From: Caldifarciminota bacterium | GTDB taxonomy: Bacteria > Hydrothermota > Hydrothermia > S141-80 | Assembly: GCA_027053375.1 (NCBI GenBank) | Contig: JALUJC010000237.1 | Span: 1-8,847 of the forward strand | Direction of reading: 5' to 3' | Length of the DNA stretch: 8,847 nucleotides | In this document: positions 1 through 7,499 of the stretch, in pieces | How the letters are laid out: the number at the start of each line of letters is the position of its first letter | How positions within the stretch are numbered: the stretch's first letter is position 1 | Made by a program: the position numbers and the translations under genes | Notes under the pieces: generated by a model | Told to the model about the DNA's origin: nothing | Seen by the model: only the letters and a program-made list of their open reading frames with translations | Database searches by the model: none

Positions 1-2
1 GC

Positions 3-287
3 CGGAAGCCTCATCAATCGCCCCGGGAAACTCCGCAGGAAGTGGTGCAAAAAGTGCTGACCTGGAAAGAGGCCATGCCCTCCTGGGGAAGTCGACGGAT
101 TGCAGGACAGCTGTATCACGACGAGGGGATCCGGATCCACCCGGTGACGGTATGGCGCATCCTCCGGCGGGAAGGCATGGCGAGGAAGCAGCGGAGAAAA
201 AGAAAGGAGAAAACCCTTTATCCTGCGGTGTGGACCACAAATTCTGCCGGGACGTTCTGTGCTCTTCACCCTATACTATACCCATGA
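3..287 (+). pseudogene. Truncated DDE transposase, N-terminal HTH part only
   Basis: The reading frame is open at the left window edge and runs to a stop at 285-287. It encodes a helix-turn-helix region like the HTH_21 segment of IS3 OrfB/IS481-type transposases: W-G-S-R-R-I-A-G-Q-L, then a V-T-V-W-R-I-L-R-R-E-G recognition-helix pattern, then a very basic linker (R-K-Q-R-R-K-R-K-E-K) and T-L-Y-P-A-V-W. In full-length relatives the linker leads into the DDE integrase core. Here family resemblance stops near base 230, and the last 18 or so residues look like read-through into the next gene's promoter. No catalytic Asp/Glu region and no continuation in another frame is visible, so this is a remnant rather than an active element. 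GTG at 42 is only an internal start; the frame extends upstream of it. No terminal inverted repeat or target-site duplication is seen at the break. The exact IS family is uncertain. Confidence 0.7.
249..277 (+). promoter_or_regulatory. Candidate sigma-70-like promoter giving a leaderless transcript
   Basis: A TATACT hexamer at 272-277 (5 of 6 to the -10 consensus) is followed by ATACCC and then the ATG at 284. Transcription would therefore start at or within a base or so of the start codon. The hexamer 17 bases upstream (GGGACG, 249-254) matches only the GAC core of a -35 box. There is no Shine-Dalgarno sequence before the ATG, which fits leaderless translation. The layout matches that in front of rseP at 8805-8833. 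The motif was seen directly; promoter function is inferred. Confidence 0.45.
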
Positions 288-1498
288 GTGTGTGGATGCT
301 GACGGTGGCGATGCTCCTCGTGCCCATGGATCGGGCACAGAGTGACCATTTGCGCGCCTATGGCCTGACCTACTGGGTGGTTCAGCAGGGCCTGCCTGCT
401 TCCTGGATTCTGAATTATCGTGGAGGGAGCTTCCTTCTTTCGGATCTGCCCACGGTGCGGCAGAAATGTACGCTGATGGGTGTGACCTGTATCCCGGTGT
501 CCGATGCAGAGGTGGCCCGCATTCGGGCGGAGATCCCGCGCGAGAATATGGAAGAACTTAAACTGGAGAAGGCCCCGAAGGTGGCGGTGTATGTGCCTCC
601 CTATGCGGAACCCTGGGATGATGCGGTGACCCTTGCACTGGACTATGCAGGCATTCCCTATGACCGGATCTACGATCGGGACATTCTGGAGGGCGCACTG
701 GATCGCTATGACTGGTTGCATCTCCATCATGTGGACTTTTCCGGACAGTTTGGTAAATTCGGGCAGTATGCCGGGCAGCGATGGTACCAGGAGCGCAAAC
801 GTATGGAAGAGGCACTGGCGCGACAGTACGGGTTTCGCCGCGTGGCAGATCTGAAGCTGGCGGTGGCGAAACGTATCAAAGCGTTTGTCCGCCGCGGTGG
901 TTTCCTTTTCGCCATGTGTTCCGCCCCCATCACCCTGGACGTGGCCCTGGCTGCGGAGGGCGTGGACATCGTGGACGCCTTTTACGATGGGACACCTGTG
1001 GATCCAGATTATGCTTCACGCCTGGACTACAGCAAAACGCTGGCCTTCACAAACTTCCAGGTGTTTCCGGCCCCCTTCCTGTATGAACACACCGACGTGG
1101 ATGTGACCCAGGAAGCAATACGTCGCGGGGAAAAAGCGCACTTTCTTCTTCGTTCCTTTTCTGCCAAAGTGGATCAGGTCCCTGCGATCCTGACCCAGGA
1201 TCATACCCGGGCCATCAGGGAATTTCTCGGGCAGGACACCGGGTTTCGCCGCAGCAAACTCAAACCCGGGGTGGTGATCCTGGCGGATGTCCCGGGAACG
1301 GATGAGGTGAAGTATCTCTACGGTGCATATGGAGAGGGCTTTTTCAGCTTTTTAGGCGGGCACGATCCCGAAGATTTCCAGCATCTGGTAGGGGATCCGC
1401 CCACCGACCTGTCCAGACACGTGCACTCCCCCGGTTACCGGCTGATTCTCAACAACATTCTTTTCCCCTCAGCCCGGAGAAAGCCCCTGAAAACCTGA
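284..1498 (+). CDS. Putative exported 'asparagine synthetase B'-like conserved protein (GATase-like fold)
   Basis: The protein has 404 residues from ATG 284. I recognise the family from Bacteroidota-type proteins of about 400-430 residues commonly labelled asparagine synthetase B. Shared features are M-D-x-x-Q-S-D-H-L-x-A-Y-G (15-27), N-Y-R-G-G-S-F (44-50), P-W-D-D-A-V-T (110-116), D-W-L-H-L-H-H (143-149), G-G-F-L-F-A-M-C-S-A (205-214), G-G-H-D-P-E-D (358-364) and the C-terminal S-P-G-Y-R-L-I-L-N-N (382-391). No PP-loop ATPase or N-terminal Cys amidotransferase domain of true AsnB is present, so that label is doubtful. The parallel beta/alpha pattern with Cys212 at an elbow-like turn resembles class I glutamine-amidotransferase or ThuA-like folds. 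His146, His148, His149, Asp151 and His360 could be catalytic or metal-binding; this is inference. Residues 4-14 are hydrophobic and may be a short signal sequence. ATG 284 is preferred over the in-frame codon at 152, because upstream codons lie in transposase sequence and a -10-like box abuts 284. It is a single gene, convergent with recJ. Confidence 0.75.
   Translation: MSVWMLTVAMLLVPMDRAQSDHLRAYGLTYWVVQQGLPASWILNYRGGSFLLSDLPTVRQKCTLMGVTCIPVSDAEVARIRAEIPRENMEELKLEKAPKVAVYVPPYAEPWDDAVTLALDYAGIPYDRIYDRDILEGALDRYDWLHLHHVDFSGQFGKFGQYAGQRWYQERKRMEEALARQYGFRRVADLKLAVAKRIKAFVRRGGFLFAMCSAPITLDVALAAEGVDIVDAFYDGTPVDPDYASRLDYSKTLAFTNFQVFPAPFLYEHTDVDVTQEAIRRGEKAHFLLRSFSAKVDQVPAILTQDHTRAIREFLGQDTGFRRSKLKPGVVILADVPGTDEVKYLYGAYGEGFFSFLGGHDPEDFQHLVGDPPTDLSRHVHSPGYRLILNNILFPSARRKPLKT
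1469..1498. other. Convergent 3' overlap of two coding regions
   Basis: The last 30 bases of the plus-strand gene (its basic tail R-R-K-P-L-K-T and stop at 1496-1498) are also the last codons and stop (1469-1471) of recJ on the other strand. No stem followed by a T-run is visible on either side, so termination must occur inside the opposing gene or by a factor such as Rho (inference). Confidence 0.85.
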
Positions 1499-3160
1499 AC
1501 GGGGACGGATATCCAGCAGATCGAAACGATAGGGAGGGAACTGGGCAGTTTTCATCTTCACCGCCACATCCACTCGCTGACCTGCCTGAAGTTCCCGTTC
1601 CCAGCGGCGTCCGCGTGCACGGGATTCCAGTACGAGCTGGAGTCCGCGCCAGCTCCCGATCAGGGTGATCCTGCGACGGGAGGGGTGAGAAACCTGCAGG
1701 ATGCGGACATCGGGAATCAGAAGCGCAGGGTGAGGATGTCCGGAACCAAAGGGTTCCAGCTTTGCCATCTCTTCCGGGAGGCGGGGGTCGTTCAACCAGG
1801 AGGGATCCTCCAGCACCAGATCCAGATGAACTTCCGGAAGGAGATCTTCCAGTTCATGGTGTTCCCGGGCATAGGTATTCAGGCGTTCCCGGAGCGCTTC
1901 CAGACGATCGGATCGGATCCGTACACCGGCCGCCATACGATGCCCCCCGAAAGATTCCAGCAGTTCTTCAGCCTCCAGAAGTGCCTTGAAGAGATGGAAA
2001 CTCTCCACACTTCTTCCGGACCCTTTCCCTTCTCCGTTTTGAAGAGCAATCACAAGGGCCGGGCGCTCATACCTCTCCACCAGACGAGAAGCCACGATGC
2101 CCACCACACCTTCATGCCATCCTTCCCGTGCCACCACCAGAACCCAGCTTTTCTCCAGATCCCCGGCTTCAATCATCTGGACGGCTTCTTCAAGGATCCT
2201 GCGTTCCAGCTGCTGTCGTCTCTGGTTTTCGGCGTGAAGCTGCTCCGCGATCTGGAGTGCACGTTTTCCGTTCCGGGTGGTGAGCAGCTCCAGGGCATGC
2301 CGTGCGTGGGTCAACCGACCGGCGGCGTTCAGTCGCGGGGCCAGAATGAAGGAGACATGCCAGGGGTGCAGCCTGGATCCCCGAACCTTTGCGACTTCTT
2401 TAAGGGCTTTGAGCCCGGCCTTTCGGGTGTGCGCCAGAACCTTGAGACCGTAGTGGACGAGGACACGGTTTTCTCCCATGAGGGGCACCACATCCCCGAT
2501 GGTTCCCAGCGCCACCAGGTCCAGATCCCATAGCAGACGTTTTCGTGAGATCCCGGTACGCTCGTGAAGGGCCTCCAGCAGTTTGTATGTGACGCCAACC
2601 CCGGCAAGTTCGGGGAAAGGATAGGTCCCGTTCACCCTGGGATTCACCACGGCAATCGCCTCGGGGAGTACGTTTTTGGGCAGGTGGTGGTCGGTGATCA
2701 CCACATCCAGACCCAGGGTGCGGGCATAGGCCACTTCTTCGTGTGCAGTGACCCCACAGTCCACAGTCACAATCAGGGTGGCGCCGATTTCCTTTGCGAA
2801 GTCCACGCCGGAACGGTGCAGACCATACCCTTCCTCAAACCGATCTGGAATATAGGCGGTGACCTGCCCTCCCAGACGCTCCAGTCCCCGAACCAGCAGT
2901 GCCGTGGAACTGACCCCGTCCACGTCATAATCGCCGTAGACCAGGATGTGTTCTTTCCGCTGGATGGCGTGCAGGATCCGCTCAACCGCCTGTTCCATCT
3001 GCGGGAGCAGAAAAGGGGAATGCAACTGCTCCAGGGTGGGATGAAGGAACGCTTCCACCTCTTCGGGCGCAATCCCCCGTGCTGACAGCAACCTTGCCGT
3101 CAATGGGGACAGGGAAACACGTTCCGGTGGCCAGTTCAGGCCTTTGACAACCCAGTTCAC
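1469..3160 (-). CDS. recJ: Single-stranded-DNA-specific exonuclease RecJ
   Basis: The protein has 563 residues, close to the usual RecJ length. RecJ degrades single-stranded DNA 5' to 3' with Mn2+/Mg2+ in RecF-pathway recombination, mismatch repair and base-excision repair in the cytoplasm. All DHH-family motifs are present in order: G-D-Y-D-V-D-G (76-82), V-D-C-G (133-136), T-D-H-H (156-159), G-T-I-G-D-V-V-P-L (219-227) and P-R-L-N-A-A-G-R (275-282). The DHHA1 part shows G-W-H-E-G-V-V-G-I-V-A-S-R-L (347-360), S-G-R-S (381-384) and F-G-G-H-x-x-A-A-G (404-412). The C-terminal 100 residues (about 440-553) fit the RecJ OB-fold. The GTG start at 3160 is 11 bases after the previous gene's stop and is preceded by GAGGGA overlapping that stop, with 7 bases of spacing. 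It is the last gene of the block. All metal-binding Asp/His residues appear intact, so it should be active. Confidence 0.96.
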   Translation of the reverse strand: MNWVVKGLNWPPERVSLSPLTARLLSARGIAPEEVEAFLHPTLEQLHSPFLLPQMEQAVERILHAIQRKEHILVYGDYDVDGVSSTALLVRGLERLGGQVTAYIPDRFEEGYGLHRSGVDFAKEIGATLIVTVDCGVTAHEEVAYARTLGLDVVITDHHLPKNVLPEAIAVVNPRVNGTYPFPELAGVGVTYKLLEALHERTGISRKRLLWDLDLVALGTIGDVVPLMGENRVLVHYGLKVLAHTRKAGLKALKEVAKVRGSRLHPWHVSFILAPRLNAAGRLTHARHALELLTTRNGKRALQIAEQLHAENQRRQQLERRILEEAVQMIEAGDLEKSWVLVVAREGWHEGVVGIVASRLVERYERPALVIALQNGEGKGSGRSVESFHLFKALLEAEELLESFGGHRMAAGVRIRSDRLEALRERLNTYAREHHELEDLLPEVHLDLVLEDPSWLNDPRLPEEMAKLEPFGSGHPHPALLIPDVRILQVSHPSRRRITLIGSWRGLQLVLESRARGRRWERELQAGQRVDVAVKMKTAQFPPYRFDLLDIRPRSGFQGLSPG

Positions 3161-3171
3161 GTGCCCGTCCC

Positions 3172-4308
3172 TCAGGCTTCCTCAATCAGCTCAATGTTGG
3201 CCCGGGGAACGATCACCTCCTCACCGCTGGACAGGCGGAGTTTGACCACACGTACGGTGGCCTCCGTTTCGATCCGCGTGGGTTCGGGAGGAACATCCAA
3301 CACGGTTCCGATCTCTCCAAAATACGGTGCGCGGATGACCCGGACCACCCGGCCGGGCTCCAGCCTCCCCACACGAACCTCTTCCTCTTCGTGTACCTCG
3401 GGGATCTCGGCGTCCGGTTCCGAAACGATCACTTCCGGACGAATCACGCCGGCACGGATCTGGGTGGCACCGTTCATGGATGCCGATCTTCCCTCCAGTT
3501 TCTTGAACAGGGCAAAGGTCCGGGAAGCCATGGGGATCTCGCTGAACCCTTCGGTGATCATCAGGGTGAGTCCCACTTCTTCGTTGCCGGTGATGGCCAC
3601 CCCGATATCCCGTCCCATGAAGGCCTTGAGTTCGCCGGAATCGATCCCGCCGACCACCACACCCACGGCGCCGGCTTCACGGGCTTTCCGGAGTGCACGG
3701 GCGGTGACCACACTTCCACCCACCAGGATCTTCCCTTTCGCGTCACCGGGGATTCTGTCTTCGGTCAGAGGTTCCTCCGGGCGGTCTACCACCACTTTCA
3801 GAGTTCCCAGGACTTCACCTCCGATCCCGAAAATCCCCTGAATGAAGCTTCCCACCGTGATCACCACAACCCCTTCACCGGGGATGATCCGTGCCACACG
3901 ACCGTTCACATACGCGAGAATCTCCACAGGAATGGGTGGTTCGCGAAGCATGACCTGGCCTGTGACCTCGGAAATGGATTCCACGGTACCTGTGATGGGA
4001 GATGTCACCGTCCGTTTAAAGAGAAACCCGAACAGCCCCTTGGATTCTGCAAGCACTTCTCCCTTCTGGACAGTATCCCCGACTTTCTTGACCATCACCG
4101 TGGGCACCTCTTCTGGGGGAACGGCCAGCAGTCCGCTCATGTTCACAGGGACCACATTCCCTGGTAGTTCGGTTCGCGCCACCACGTCTTCAGCACGAAC
4201 CCGATCCCCCTCTTTGACCCGAACTTCTCCTTTGAGCGGGAGTCGCCGCTCCTTTACGATGACCGTTCGTTCTGCAACCTTTAATCCTGGCGTGTATGCG
4301 TGGGCCAT
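3172..4308 (-). CDS. Uncharacterised protein with lipoyl-like N-terminal half and KOW-like C-terminus, GlmL partner
   Basis: The protein has 378 residues with no signal peptide or membrane segment, so it is probably cytosolic. The N-terminal third has repeated hybrid-barrel turns typical of biotinyl/lipoyl-like folds: V-K-E-G-D-R-V-R-A-E-D-V-V-A (31-44), K-V-G-D-T-V-Q-K-G-E-V-L-A (75-87) and S-P-I-T-G-T-V-E-S-I (103-112). No M-K-M or D-K-A modification lysine is seen, so it is unlikely to carry biotin or lipoate. Residues 142-171 are Gly- and Val-rich. Residues 190-275 read as an alpha/beta segment (G-A-V-G-V-V-V-G-G-I at 213-222). Residues 300-312 form an acidic linker. The end (318-374) looks like a KOW/SH3-like barrel, with G-E-I-G-T-V-L-D-V-P (331-340) and G-E-E-V-I-V-P-R-A-N (362-371). 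I recall similar proteins beside GlmL/MutL-type genes in Chloroflexota and candidate phyla, but no known function. ATG 4308 has AGGAGG 6 bases upstream, overlapping the glmL stop codon, so the two are probably translationally coupled and may act together. Confidence 0.8.
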   Translation of the reverse strand: MAHAYTPGLKVAERTVIVKERRLPLKGEVRVKEGDRVRAEDVVARTELPGNVVPVNMSGLLAVPPEEVPTVMVKKVGDTVQKGEVLAESKGLFGFLFKRTVTSPITGTVESISEVTGQVMLREPPIPVEILAYVNGRVARIIPGEGVVVITVGSFIQGIFGIGGEVLGTLKVVVDRPEEPLTEDRIPGDAKGKILVGGSVVTARALRKAREAGAVGVVVGGIDSGELKAFMGRDIGVAITGNEEVGLTLMITEGFSEIPMASRTFALFKKLEGRSASMNGATQIRAGVIRPEVIVSEPDAEIPEVHEEEEVRVGRLEPGRVVRVIRAPYFGEIGTVLDVPPEPTRIETEATVRVVKLRLSSGEEVIVPRANIELIEEA

Positions 4309-4319
4309 GATGCTCCTCC

Positions 4320-6206
4320 TCAGGCTCCAAGGGTTCCCAGGGTGTGCCCCTGTTCCAGCGTTCGGACCAGTTCCCGGTAGCGTTCCAGTGGATAGACGTC
4401 CAGGGCTTCCACCCAGCGTGATAGAAGTTCCACCCGTTCTGCAGGTTTTTCGGGAATCTGCAGGGGGCGACCCCGACAGTCAAAGATCACGCCGACCACC
4501 CCGCCTTTCAGTTCTGCTTCAACCGTTTTCCCTCGCCCTTCCCCGAGGTCAAATCCCCGTGCAGGTTCCAGAACCGCACGAAGGGTCTGGCCTTCCGGCA
4601 GAGGGATACGCCGGATTTCTCCAAAGGAGAGCTCCAGCTGTTCGGTATGTCCATCCGGATAGGTCAGCGTGGCTTTAAGACAGGGCTTCCCCTGTTTGGC
4701 CAGCCCCACCGGAGACACACTGGTCCCGATCTGGACAAGACAATCGCGGAAAAACACCTCCATGGCGGCTTTCTCGTTGACTTTCGCCAGCACGCCCAGG
4801 TGAGGCATCATGAAGATGGAGTCCACCGTCAGATCGGTGATCCCTTCAGGCTGAAAAGCGTCCAGCATCATCAGTGCGGATTGCACGCGCCGGGGTGCAT
4901 GGGAGAGCACACCTCCCGAGCCGATCAGAAGGTTCAGCGCCATAAGGTTGACCAGGGTCTGCCCGGTTCCGGTCTGGGTAAAAGCCTCTGAGATGTCCCG
5001 AGCCTGCTGGACCCCGCGCAGGGTGACCGCCATGGCCTTGTGGTGTTCAAAAGCCAGTCGAAGTGCCTCGCGAGCGATGGCCTGCTCAATGATCAGGGCC
5101 TCCAGCGTCTGAGGAATGGTGGTGGGACGGATCATCTTATTACGGATTCTGTTCTGAACGTCCGCTTCGTTCATTTCAAAGGGAACCCACCGCATGATGT
5201 TCTCCATTCCCGCTTCCACCATCACATTGGAGATGGAGTAGCTCATTCCCAGGTTGGCCGAGACGGTACGGTTGAACACAGGTTCCCCATCCGGATTCAG
5301 AAACACGCTGAACACGTCGGTGGTTGCCCCGCCGATGTCCACCCCGACCACCTGAAGGTTGTATTCGCGGGCCACCCGTTCCACGAGGTAGCCCACAGCA
5401 CCCGGCGTGGGCATGATGGGTGCATCGGTCATGGCCATCAGTTTGTTGTACCCGGGTGCCTGCTGCATCACGTGTTCCATGAAGAGGTCGTGGATTTTCT
5501 CCCGGGCGGGTCCCAGGTTTTCCATCTCCAGCACGGGACGGATGTTATCCACGATGTACAGATCCACATGATCCCCGAGGATCTTCTGAATCTCTTCCCG
5601 TGCATCTTTGTTCCCGGCGTAGATCACGGGCAGGCGATACGTGGAGCCAAAGCGCGGTTTGGGGTCCGCTGCACGAATCAGTTCGGCTAGTTCCACCACA
5701 TGCTTGACGGTGCCCCCATCCGTCCCCCCTGCCAGCAGGATCATGTCCGGGCGCAGGCGGCGCACCAGGGCGATGCGTTCATGGGGGAGGCGGCCATCGT
5801 TGGAAGCAATGGTCTCCATCACGATGGCCCCGGCACCCAGTGCTGCGCGTGCGGCACTCTCCGCGGTCATGGATTTCACCACACCGGCCACCAGCATCTG
5901 AAGCCCGCCGCCAGCTGAGGAAGTGGACACGTAAATATCCGTTCCTGTGCGAGGATCCTGCATGGGGCGAACGAATTTTACTTCATCTTCCGTATCTTCC
6001 AGCAATGTGAGCCCCGTGAGTTCCTCCAGTTCCTGCACGGCATTGCGCACACCGACGGTGACGTCTTCAAAAGGTTTTTCCACGGTGGTGGGGGCCTCCC
6101 CCCGTGCCACCAGACGGTATCCCTCCTCTCGCTTTTCAATCAGAATGGCTTTCGTTGTGGTGCTTCCACAATCCGTCGCCACAATCCGTTTCAACTCCTT
6201 ACCCAT
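4320..6206 (-). CDS. glmL: GlmL/MutL-family ASKHA ATPase (methylaspartate mutase accessory-type protein)
   Basis: The protein has 628 residues from ATG 6206. GlmL proteins are ASKHA-fold (actin/Hsp70-like) ATPases encoded with adenosylcobalamin-dependent glutamate mutase in clostridia, where a chaperone or reactivating role is proposed. The nucleotide-binding motifs are visible: phosphate-1 D-C-G-S-T-T-T-K (12-19), phosphate-2 D-I-G-G-A-T-T-D (290-297) and the adenosine-type G-S-G-G (429-432). Other family-like blocks are L-L-A-G-G-T-D-G-G, V-D-N-I-R-P-V-L-E and P-T-P-G-A-V-G-Y. The C-terminal portion (about 510-600) looks like an added beta-rich domain followed by a helical tail. No mutase subunit gene (glmS/glmE type) lies in the window, so the mutase-related name reflects family, not proven role. 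Clients could be another B12 enzyme or something unrelated. The gene begins 2 bases after the antiporter stop and ends 11 bases before the 378-residue gene. Confidence 0.85.
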   Translation of the reverse strand: MGKELKRIVATDCGSTTTKAILIEKREEGYRLVARGEAPTTVEKPFEDVTVGVRNAVQELEELTGLTLLEDTEDEVKFVRPMQDPRTGTDIYVSTSSAGGGLQMLVAGVVKSMTAESAARAALGAGAIVMETIASNDGRLPHERIALVRRLRPDMILLAGGTDGGTVKHVVELAELIRAADPKPRFGSTYRLPVIYAGNKDAREEIQKILGDHVDLYIVDNIRPVLEMENLGPAREKIHDLFMEHVMQQAPGYNKLMAMTDAPIMPTPGAVGYLVERVAREYNLQVVGVDIGGATTDVFSVFLNPDGEPVFNRTVSANLGMSYSISNVMVEAGMENIMRWVPFEMNEADVQNRIRNKMIRPTTIPQTLEALIIEQAIAREALRLAFEHHKAMAVTLRGVQQARDISEAFTQTGTGQTLVNLMALNLLIGSGGVLSHAPRRVQSALMMLDAFQPEGITDLTVDSIFMMPHLGVLAKVNEKAAMEVFFRDCLVQIGTSVSPVGLAKQGKPCLKATLTYPDGHTEQLELSFGEIRRIPLPEGQTLRAVLEPARGFDLGEGRGKTVEAELKGGVVGVIFDCRGRPLQIPEKPAERVELLSRWVEALDVYPLERYRELVRTLEQGHTLGTLGA

Positions 6207-6220
6207 ATTCAAACCTCCTT
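6207..6220 (-). promoter_or_regulatory. Ribosome binding site deciding the glmL start
   Basis: A strong Shine-Dalgarno AAGGAGG (6220-6214) sits 7 bases before ATG 6206. A longer reading from TTG 6212 (two extra residues) would leave only 1 base of spacing and use a rarer start, so ATG 6206 is the start. The antiporter stop TGA (6211-6209) lies between the site and the ATG, implying coupling of termination and initiation. Confidence 0.85.
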
Positions 6221-7498
6221 CTCTTCAAGCGCCGGAGCAGGTACCCGCAGACCAGAGCGGGTGTTGCGAAAGAGTGGAACCAGGAAGATCGGGGCCAGCA
6301 GGGTGGTGATGATGGTCATCAGTACCGCCACGCCGTAGATATCCTGGGGGATGGCCCCGCGAGAGAGGGCGACACCGGCCACGATCAGGGCGACCTCACC
6401 GCGTGGGAGCATCCCCACACCAATCCGGGAGGCGCCCAGGGTATTGAATCCGCTGGCAAGTGCTGGAAGTCCGCAACCCACCAGTTTTCCAACAATGGCA
6501 AGAAGGGTCAGTACCATCCCGAAAGCCAGGGCATGCGTGGTTTCCTGAACGTTCACCAGCATTCCCATCACCACGAAAAAGATGGGCACCAGGATGCTAC
6601 CCAGCCCTTCCAGTTCTTCAATCAGCTCCTGGGCATAGTCTGTTTTGGACAGGGCAAGACCGGCGGCGTAGGCACCGATGATCATCGCCAGGCCGAACAT
6701 CTCAGCAATGGCTGCGAACAGCAGGCCAAGCGAGAAGGCGAGTGCAGCCGCTGCACCACGATTCTGGAATTTTTTGATCCATCGAACGAAGGGGTTGGCC
6801 ATCAGCAATCCCAGGGCAAGCAGAACGACCCAGATCCCCGCAGCTTTGAGCGCGATGAACGTGACTTCTCCTGCAGACACCTTCCCCTGATCCGCAATGG
6901 AGAGAACAATGGCCAGGACCAGGATACCCAGCACGTCGTCCACCACTGCAGCAGCAAGGACGGTTACCCCTTCAGGTGTGTTCAAACGCTTGATTTCAGA
7001 AAGCACCCGTGCGGTGATTCCCACCGAAGTGGCGACCATGGCGGCACCGATAAACAGGGCTTCCGGGTGGGTCCAGGTGTCGGTCATCCCCCAGAAGGAG
7101 GTGAGCCATGCGCCGAAAAAGAAGGGAAGAATGACCCCTCCCACACCCACAAGGACGGCCGGACGAAGATACAGAAAGAACTGCTCCAGATCGGTCTCCA
7201 GACCGGCCAGAAACAGAAGCAGTACCACAGCGAGCTGCGCTGTGGCATACAATTCCGCGGAAACGGGAATATGGGCTCCCTCAGGGGGAAGGGGAAACAT
7301 CGCCCCCAGTCCCGGAATATGGACCCTGGAACCGAGAAGATAGGGACCAATCAGGATTCCCACGATCAGTTCGCCAAGCACACCCGGTTGTTTGAATGCA
7401 CGCTCTGTGAATTCTCCCGCCAGTTTGGCTGCGATCAGAATCACCCCCAGCTGGAACACATAGAGCACCATGGCATGGGCAATGCTGTTCGATTCCAT
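6209..7498 (-). CDS. Cation:proton antiporter, CPA2 family, NapA/Kef-type
   Basis: The protein has 429 residues, almost all hydrophobic, with about 12-13 membrane helices, length and pattern typical of the Na_H_Exchanger domain. Such proteins exchange Na+ (or K+) for H+ across the inner membrane to control pH and ion balance. Family marks are P-G-V-L-G-E-L-I-V-G-I-L-I-G-P (38-52), L-F-L-A-G-L-E-T-D-L (95-104), A-T-S-V-G-I-T-A-R-V-L (156-166), the paired aspartates V-V-D-D-V-L-G-I (185-192; Asp187-Asp188), G-A-Y-A-A-G-L-A-L-S (275-284) and G-M-L-P-R-G-E-V (362-369). The Asp-Asp pair is the ion-binding motif of electrogenic NapA-like members, so Na+/H+ exchange is favoured over Kef-type K+ efflux. 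Lys338 (V-G-K-L-V-G) could be the buried lysine of the core (inference). A cytosolic TrkA-N/RCK domain is absent; only an 18-residue tail follows the last helix. ATG 7498 begins 1 base after the rseP stop, with AAAGGGAG 8 bases upstream. Confidence 0.92.
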   Translation of the reverse strand: MESNSIAHAMVLYVFQLGVILIAAKLAGEFTERAFKQPGVLGELIVGILIGPYLLGSRVHIPGLGAMFPLPPEGAHIPVSAELYATAQLAVVLLLFLAGLETDLEQFFLYLRPAVLVGVGGVILPFFFGAWLTSFWGMTDTWTHPEALFIGAAMVATSVGITARVLSEIKRLNTPEGVTVLAAAVVDDVLGILVLAIVLSIADQGKVSAGEVTFIALKAAGIWVVLLALGLLMANPFVRWIKKFQNRGAAAALAFSLGLLFAAIAEMFGLAMIIGAYAAGLALSKTDYAQELIEELEGLGSILVPIFFVVMGMLVNVQETTHALAFGMVLTLLAIVGKLVGCGLPALASGFNTLGASRIGVGMLPRGEVALIVAGVALSRGAIPQDIYGVAVLMTIITTLLAPIFLVPLFRNTRSGLRVPAPALEEKEV

Positions 7499-7499
7499 T

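Noticed and set aside
127..138. Tandem GGATCCGGATCC and many GATC-containing sites
   Set aside because: They fall in ordinary codons in a G+C-rich genome, with no spacing pattern suggesting a functional array.
152..283. Extended N-terminus of the plus-strand exported-protein gene from ATG 152
   Set aside because: The extra 44 residues translate transposase DNA out of frame, and a -10-like box sits right before ATG 284.
1539..1550. AACTGGGCAGTT inverted repeat after the plus-strand gene, as a terminator
   Set aside because: The stem is only 4 to 5 pairs of mixed strength with a tiny loop and no real T-run, and it lies inside recJ coding sequence.
1685..2533. Plus-strand open frame (282 codons) opposite recJ
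   Set aside because: It is a shadow of recJ with no start context or family resemblance.
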